Below are positions 58,814 through 64,000 of a stretch of 64,000 nt of DNA, piece after piece; position 1 is the stretch's first letter; the number at the start of each line of letters is the position of its first letter. Source of the DNA: Neoscytalidium dimidiatum (Eukaryota > Ascomycota > Dothideomycetes > Botryosphaeriales > Botryosphaeriaceae). The stretch covers positions 2,666,001 through 2,730,000 of the forward strand of contig CM074700.1 of NCBI GenBank assembly GCA_037367355.1, read 5' to 3'. The notes beneath the pieces are model-generated. The model was not told where the DNA came from. It made no database searches and saw nothing but the letters and a program-made list of their open reading frames with translations. A program made the position numbers and the translations under genes.

Positions 58814-59183
58814 TGTTAGCTGCTCGGAAATTTTTGCATTTTCGGGCGGTGGAATGTGGAGCGCGATAACATACAAGGCAAAGAAGGCGCCATTCTGTCG
58901 CGTTCTCGGCGAGTTCAGCACTGGTGCTTGGGAGCGGGCGTTTCGTGACAGGTGAGAGGCGCTTGCAGCAAGTCGGCTGGTCGCGCGGCCATCTTGGAAG
59001 CGCTGACGTACAGCGGCCGACTTCCGCTCACCGCCCGCCGCACGACGCCGCTAGCCCGCAAACGTGAAAACCAAAACACGGCGCAACCGAGCTCGCGCGC
59101 CCGAAAACACTCACTCTCCCTGCGCACTGTAACGCACATATCGCATCCACTTAACGTCCAACCGCTGATCCAGATACATCAAA
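58814..59183. promoter_or_regulatory. Bidirectional promoter FIS1 / SPC24
   Basis: 370 bp between two divergent ATGs. GC-rich with several GCGC words (gctcgcgcgcccg near 59090). No ACGCGT box and no TATA box are seen. Confidence 0.55.
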
Positions 59184-59908
59184 ATGTTGCTCGACGAAGC
59201 GCCCTCTAACGTATACACTACCCCGGCTCGTAGCTATCTGGATCTCAAGCTAATCGCGCACAGCTCATCAACCAATGCTTCACCAACTTCAACCTCGCCC
59301 CGGATAAGCAGGCGCTCAAGCGCGCTGCGGGATCCTATCAGACTCTGAACGATTTCCGCAAACACCACATCGCGGCTGAGCAAGCCAAGCTGCGAGAGCT
59401 CGATCGCAAGCTGAGCTCCCTCCAATCTCAGCACAACCTCATCACCCAATCGCACAATCCGGCCGAGCACGCTTCCGAGATCCTGCGTCTCGATACTGAA
59501 AAGTTCAAGGTCGCAAAGCAGGTTTCTGACCTGGAGATTGAGGAAGAACGTCTGACCCAAGAGTTGGAGCGCTTGAAGGGAGAGTTAGAGGAAGTCGAGG
59601 CTCAAGGTGTTGAAGGCGGAGACCTGAGAAAAGTTAATCTGAACGAGGAGGACGCCAATGTGTAAGTGCTTCCATACTCTGGCATTGCATGGCTCGCAAA
59701 GTCTTCCTGATCCTAACATGGCATGGCTTGCAGACTCAAGCTGATGGTCTACCGCAATCTCGGCATTCATCCCGAGGCTGATCCTGGATCTGGAAACTAC
59801 ACCAAAGCCACGATTCACAACACGAAGAAGGGCGATACACACGTCGTTGCCATCGATCCTCAGTTTTCGAGATACTTCTACGCTGACTACATCTGGAACC
59901 GTATCTAA
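59184..59908 (+). CDS. SPC24: Kinetochore protein Spc24 (Ndc80 complex)
   Basis: Exons are 59184-59210 (27 nt), 59264-59661 and 59734-59908, giving 199 residues. MLLDEAPSN joins to LINQCFTNFNLAPDKQALKR, a start typical of Spc24. A long coiled coil follows (about 40-135), and the globular end LKLMVYRNLGIHPE ... YFYADYIWNRI matches the Spc24 head that pairs with Spc25 and binds the inner kinetochore. Readthrough of intron 1 would shift the frame. The 72-nt second intron has a tcctaac branch site. Divergent from FIS1. With Ask1 it is the second outer-kinetochore gene in this window. Confidence 0.93.
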
Positions 59909-60268
59909 ATGTCCATGCTCACGAAATATCCCGAGCTTCGGTCAATTCTGCAGAAACCCCCCGAAGATTGAAGCTCGGAATTCTGAGCTGGACCACGCTT
60001 AATGCTGGAATTATGGATATGCAAACGATACCACGGAGCTTGAATTTGGATTGGACATCGGTGTTTAGGCGTTGGATTAGGTAGTCAAGATGAGACTGGA
60101 GCCGAGATCTTTTAATCATCAATTGATTATTTCGCATCCGACTTTAACACTGGATAGGTTCTTAGGGACTGCTCTTCCCATAACTGGTGATAGAGGAACA
60201 TACTCATACTAGAGAGCTAAAACGAAGTCAGAGCCTGGCAAGGCATACACCGGAGTCGGCGACGTATG
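59909..60268. other. Convergent intergenic region
   Basis: 360 bp between SPC24 (+) and an F-box gene (-). Presumed 3' UTRs; nothing else is seen. Confidence 0.55.
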
Positions 60269-61117
60269 TTACCCAACTAATCCTTTTTGCTGCACACTTC
60301 CGTGAACGCCGCTGGAAGACCTTGCCTCGCACCACGCGCAGTCTTCAGGATGAACCCTGAAAAAGGCGCCTTGATTCAAGACGAATGGGATATCGGTCTT
60401 TTTCAGCACGAAATCGACTACTTGAGTCTCGAAGTGCCGGTACGTTCTCCGGAACTGACTCTTCGCTTTTTCGTCAGCTGCGTAACGCCCCTCCATCCAA
60501 GGCACCAGAACTTCGTCGCAACCCTCTCTGAAAAACGGCATGCCATACTGCAGCCAGCACAGCTCCAGCTCATCCAGCTCCAGCATCTCTCGCATATCCT
60601 GCAACGCCTCTTCCCACTCCCCCATCATGGGCATGAACCGCACGCCGCAAAGCCTCAGCGACCGCAAAGTCCCCGCCACGCGCTTCAGCAGCAACAGCAA
60701 CCCCTCCTTCGTCGTCTGCACTCCGAGCGATAGCTTCCGCAAGCAAGGCCACTGCACCCCGCGTTCCTCTTCCTCCCCATCCCCAGCTCCCTCTTCACCC
60801 TCAGCGTCATTCCAGCCTCCCGCCAGCGCGAGCAAGATATCCCTCTCCCGCCAATGGTCCGCGCCCGCCGCCAGCCGCGTCCGCCACCCCGTCGCCACAT
60901 TCTTCTCCACCGCCAACCCCAGCTCCCGCAGCGCCCGCGCCTGCTTTAGAAACGCCGCCAACTGCGGCACGAAGTACGCCGTCCCGCCCACGCCGCCAGC
61001 ACCGTAATCCACCCGGACCTCCAGCTTCGTCAGGTGCGTGGCGGGCAGCATGATCGTCCTGTACTGCGCCTCGTAGAACGCGCCTTCGTCGCGCTCATCG
61101 TGATCGCCGTCGTCACG

Positions 61118-61156
<39 letters not shown>

Positions 61157-62076
61157 CGCGGCCGGCGCGTCGGCGTTCCAGAGCAGGTCCAGCGTGGTCG
61201 CGCCGAAGACGCCGTTGCCGATGGCCCGCACGTCGAGGGTGCGGAGCGGCAGCGCGGCGCCGCGGGCGTGCAGGAGGGCGCAGGTGCGGCCGAGGATGTG
61301 CAGCAGGATCGAGAGGTGCTCGGCTTTGTGCGCGTCGCGCTCGCTGGGCGGCTCCGGGTCGGGCGCCGCGAAGACGAGGCCGCGCCAGGTGTGGTGGTTG
61401 GGCGCGGTTTGCTGGTGGCGCATGCCGAAGGTGGTGGTGACGGTGCGGAGGTTGGTTAGGCGGGCGAGGGCGTGGGGGATGCGGGTGTAGGTGTGGTAGA
61501 GGGGGTTGGTGGGGTCGGGAGCGGTTTCGCGAGAGAGGAGGAGGGAGAGGTAGTCGTAGCTGGTGTCGCGTTCGGAGGTGTAGTGGTTGTAGACGGCTTG
61601 GAGGTCGGCGCGCGTGAAGACTTGGGTGGGCAGGTGTTTGAGGCCGGGAGGTGGGCGCCAGGGTTCGTCTGCGTGCTGTAAGTAAATTTGTGGCAGTGTC
61701 TGAGCGAGCGAATAAGGTAATACTCACTTGGCTGTAGGAGAATATCGTGTAGGAAATGGTCGAAGTCGAAGAACCAGAGCAGTTGATGGATATTGAACTC
61801 TAGCTCTTGGACGCATTTGGAGAGGATCGGGTGGTTTGCTATCATAATTAAGCCGTCGAGGCTGAGTTGGGAGAGTCGGAAGCGGAATCTGCAGAAGCAA
61901 CCTGGTGTAGCAAGGCGTTGGAATTGTTTGCAGCAGAAACGGAGGCGCAGATGCGTTTCGTGGTCAGCGAAGGACATTATCAGGTCGAGCAGCTCCTCAG
62001 GCAGAGTCAGAATCTTTTGGCTGTGTCCATGAACCCGCAGGCCTGGGGTTGCAACAGGTACGGGCTCTTGGGCCAT
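60269..62076 (-). CDS. F-box protein with polyglutamine tract
   Basis: Exons on the minus strand are 62076-61728 and 61668-60269, giving 582 residues. The F-box is at about 22-60 (LTLPEELLDLIMSFADHETHLRLRFCCKQFQRLA). The intron (59 nt) uses the cacgcag acceptor; the nearer ttacag acceptor gives the wrong frame. The rest is leucine-rich without clear repeats (LRKLSLGVQT, LRSLRLCGVRF, LELDELELCWL). An 11-Gln run lies near residue 290, followed by an Asp/Glu-rich patch. The GC-rich second exon is long and shows many shadow frames. A role as an SCF adaptor is inferred from the F-box only. Confidence 0.8.
61121..61153 (-). repeat. Pure (CAG)11 microsatellite encoding Gln11
   Basis: On the plus strand this is CTG repeated 11 times without interruption, in frame as Gln in the F-box protein. 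A pure trinucleotide run of this length is likely to vary between strains. Confidence 0.9.
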
Positions 62077-62528
62077 CTTGAGAATGACTTCGCGCCCACC
62101 TTCGCTAACGGAGGGCCGTTTCGTGCTCCGGAATCGACAGATTTACGGCATGACTGGTCAATGGACAGGAGAATACGCCGTAAGCTTGCAAGTTACAATC
62201 ACAACGGAATCACTTCCCTCTATTGTGGTGCAGAAAGAATGCGAGGAAAGGTCTAGGCAGCCACGGGGTGAGGTCGCCACGGCCGCGGTTGTCTCGGCGA
62301 TGACCAGGATCTCCGGGTAGTAAATGGAACGCTCTCAACGCAAGCAAATACTAGTGTCTTCGCGCCATTTCTCCAACTATTCGGCGTGAATTCTGGACAC
62401 AGTAGTTGCAGTGTGCACAAGCGATGACGTTGCCAAAGATCACCCGCACCTGCTTCCCATAATGCACTCGCGTATACTACCTTTTATCTCAGCACAAACT
62501 AAAGCTGACGCGCAGCAGCCAGCTGCAA
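62077..62528. promoter_or_regulatory. Upstream region of F-box gene
   Basis: 452 bp upstream of the minus-strand F-box gene, presumably its promoter. No other feature is recognised. Confidence 0.45.
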
Positions 62529-63589
62529 ATGCCGATGCAACCCGCGATGGACGATGCATACTCATTTCGTGGGCCAACCAGTAAGCCTGTGGAACAATCG
62601 TTGGACTCCGAGCTTGTAAGTATTTAGATCAAGAACGGCAAGGCCGACGACAAGCAAGATGCAGAAAGCTTTACCATTAATGCTGTTAGACCTTCTTCCA
62701 ACACCTCTGATCAGAATAATGAGTAGGTTGCTTGTCTACTCCGCAAGATAGAGGCCATAAAGAGCGGATTTGAGGAGGACAAGGCTAAATGTGATGTGGA
62801 AAAGCAAGTTAATGTAGATAAATGGTATGCTTTAAACCTTATTTCTCGACGCCGAAAAGATCCTGCTCTCAGAGCATGCGCTCGATTTCGTCCAAAGTCT
62901 TTCGCCTCATCGACGACTATGATGCTAAAAACGGAGTTTCTATGACCAATTTGAACGCCGAGGCTCATTAGGAACAAAAGGGGGAACTGAGCGCTTCACC
63001 CGAGGGCGTTCAGCTCTTTGAGAGGCATGATTGGGCTATCGATTAAGATCAACAGAAGTGGGAAGGAGTTAGTTTGATCAAGTTTGCTAGCCTGCAATCG
63101 CTGATTTCTTCTCAATCAGGCCTTCCTTTCGAAAGTGAAAATAGCAACAGGCAGGTATTTCATGGAATGGACAGATGGCCGGAATCTGAATAAAGTAAGA
63201 AGCATGTTTGCGCTGCTGTCGACAAGGAATCCTTTGGTTCTGTCCTTCTAATCATATTTCCCGGTGAACAACGCCATCTGCTTCAAGATCTAGTCATCAT
63301 CTATGCTCTTGATGAAGATTTCAAACTGGAAGAGACACATTTTAATAAAACTCGACAAAAGCAGCAAAGCTATCAGCAAAGGAAAGGACGGCAGGAAGCC
63401 GGAAGAACTGATGGAATTAACATGGATCGATTTGAATACTTTGGGGGAAATGTTAAATATATGAAGGTCATATTGCACGCCAGGGTTTTCGCTTTCTATG
63501 AGAGTCTGGGATCAGGCTTTGATGAGTTTACAGAATTAGGCCATGGCCTAATTAGCTCTAGATCGGGTGAAAGAAGCGTAGCAAAATAA
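62529..63589 (+). pseudogene. Degraded protein-coding gene with RIP-type nonsense mutations
   Basis: A coding-like frame starts at ATG 62529 (a second ATG is at 62535) and is broken by TAG at 62625 and 62724. Around 62850-62910 the coding frame shifts by one. It then continues with TAG at 62969, TAA at 63044 and TAA at 63191, and ends at TAA 63587-63589. All five inner stops are one C-to-T change from CAG or CAA. Between stops the protein looks natural: charged, coiled-coil-like first half (LLRKIEAIKSGFEEDK), then FRLIDDYDAKNGVSMTNLN, VQLFERHDW, VLLIIFPGEQRHLLQDL and VKYMKVILHARVFAFYESL. Gln is otherwise common. I recognise no family; a transposon or accessory gene is possible. Confidence 0.55.
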
Positions 63590-64000
63590 CGAATAATGGT
63601 ACGTCTGGTACAAGTCTGTAGATTTTACTAAGAGATATAGCTCATATCATTATCAATTTCTATGTTATTTGAATGTAGTCAAAAAAAAAAAAAACTAAAA
63701 ATAAACTGAGGAAGAACCGAGATACTTCTCTTTGTTTTATCCTAAAGTCAAAAGAGAGTCTACTGAACTATTCGAGTCCAAAATAGAATTTAACAAGAAG
63801 CACACTACATCTAAAGCGTTAAGTGGAGCTGTCACAACCCTCCCAGCGTATGAAACGAATCAGCGAATGATTCTCGTCAGCGCTTCAACGCGCTTGTGAA
63901 GATATTCGTTGTTGGCGCCATTCAATACAATTTTTTCTGAGATTTCCAGGACAAAGTCTGCTTTGAAGGAAACACCAAGTCGAGAACCAGATATAAGATA
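63590..64000. other. AT-rich right edge
   Basis: 411 bp, AT-rich, with an A-run of 13 near 63680. No frame or repeat of note is seen before the window ends. Confidence 0.4.

Noticed and set aside
61669..61680. Nearer ttacag acceptor for the last F-box gene intron
   Set aside because: It gives the wrong reading phase; the cacgcag acceptor at 61669 keeps the second exon's long frame.

Overview
The window is nuclear DNA of a filamentous ascomycete (Pezizomycotina). The evidence is the short introns (mostly 46-75 nt, GT-AG, with a CTRAC-like branch site 8-20 nt before the acceptor), the dense mixed-strand gene layout without operons, and the protein set: APSES/ankyrin Mbp1, DASH Ask1, sedolisin, a fungal TRP channel, Spf1 and a fungal-type MFS. 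I lean to Dothideomycetes but cannot prove the class from this sequence. Several broken reading frames carry only CAA/CAG-to-TAA/TAG stops, which suggests that repeat-induced point mutation (RIP) acts or acted here.

Layout, left to right. 1-605: tail of a UIM protein. 1141-3000: MFS transporter. 3339-4339 (-): mitochondrial-type SDR, divergent from ASK1 (4854-6231). 6704-8807 (-): carnitine acetyltransferase with both mitochondrial and peroxisomal signals. 9486-10421 (-): NmrA-like protein. 10957-12297: mitochondrial malate dehydrogenase. 13188-15102: secreted sedolisin. 15.1-16.6 kb: AT-rich gap. 16626-20547 (-): Spf1 P5A ATPase, divergent from GlnRS (21086-23084). 23998-26024 (-): F-box protein. 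27490-30146 (-): MBF factor Mbp1, sharing a 297-bp promoter with a Cup1-like LYR protein (30444-31709). Then come a GNAT (31961-32558), a small secreted cysteine-rich protein (32849-33165, -), eIF2alpha (35512-36557) and a Yvc1-like TRP channel (37178-39312).

39.3-51 kb is the accessory part: long gene-free stretches, a seven-TM protein (42706-44157), a candidate LTR with primer-binding site (45.7-46.2 kb), a pectate lyase (46297-47625, -), an AT-rich relic with an inverted repeat (47.9-48.1 kb), a Zn2Cys6-like protein (49011-49926, -) and an F-box pseudogene (50.4 kb). After that come an F-box/LRR protein (51065-53649), a RING-H2 E3 ligase (54999-57232, -), Fis1 (58195-58813, -) divergent from Spc24 (59184-59908), another F-box protein (60269-62076, -) and a degraded gene at 62529-63589.

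Functional links. Ask1 and Spc24 are outer-kinetochore subunits and Mbp1 drives G1/S transcription. Carnitine acetyltransferase and malate dehydrogenase both serve acetyl/redox exchange between organelles. The sedolisin, pectate lyase and small cysteine-rich protein form a secreted set typical of plant-associated or saprotrophic fungi. The UIM, RING and F-box proteins belong to ubiquitin pathways. I saw no biosynthetic cluster, CRISPR array, rRNA or convincing tRNA, and no clearly new multi-gene system. The most unusual signals are the two RIP-like pseudogenes, the LTR candidate and the Zn2Cys6-like orphan. All exon boundaries were worked out by hand from splice motifs, reading phase and family resemblance.
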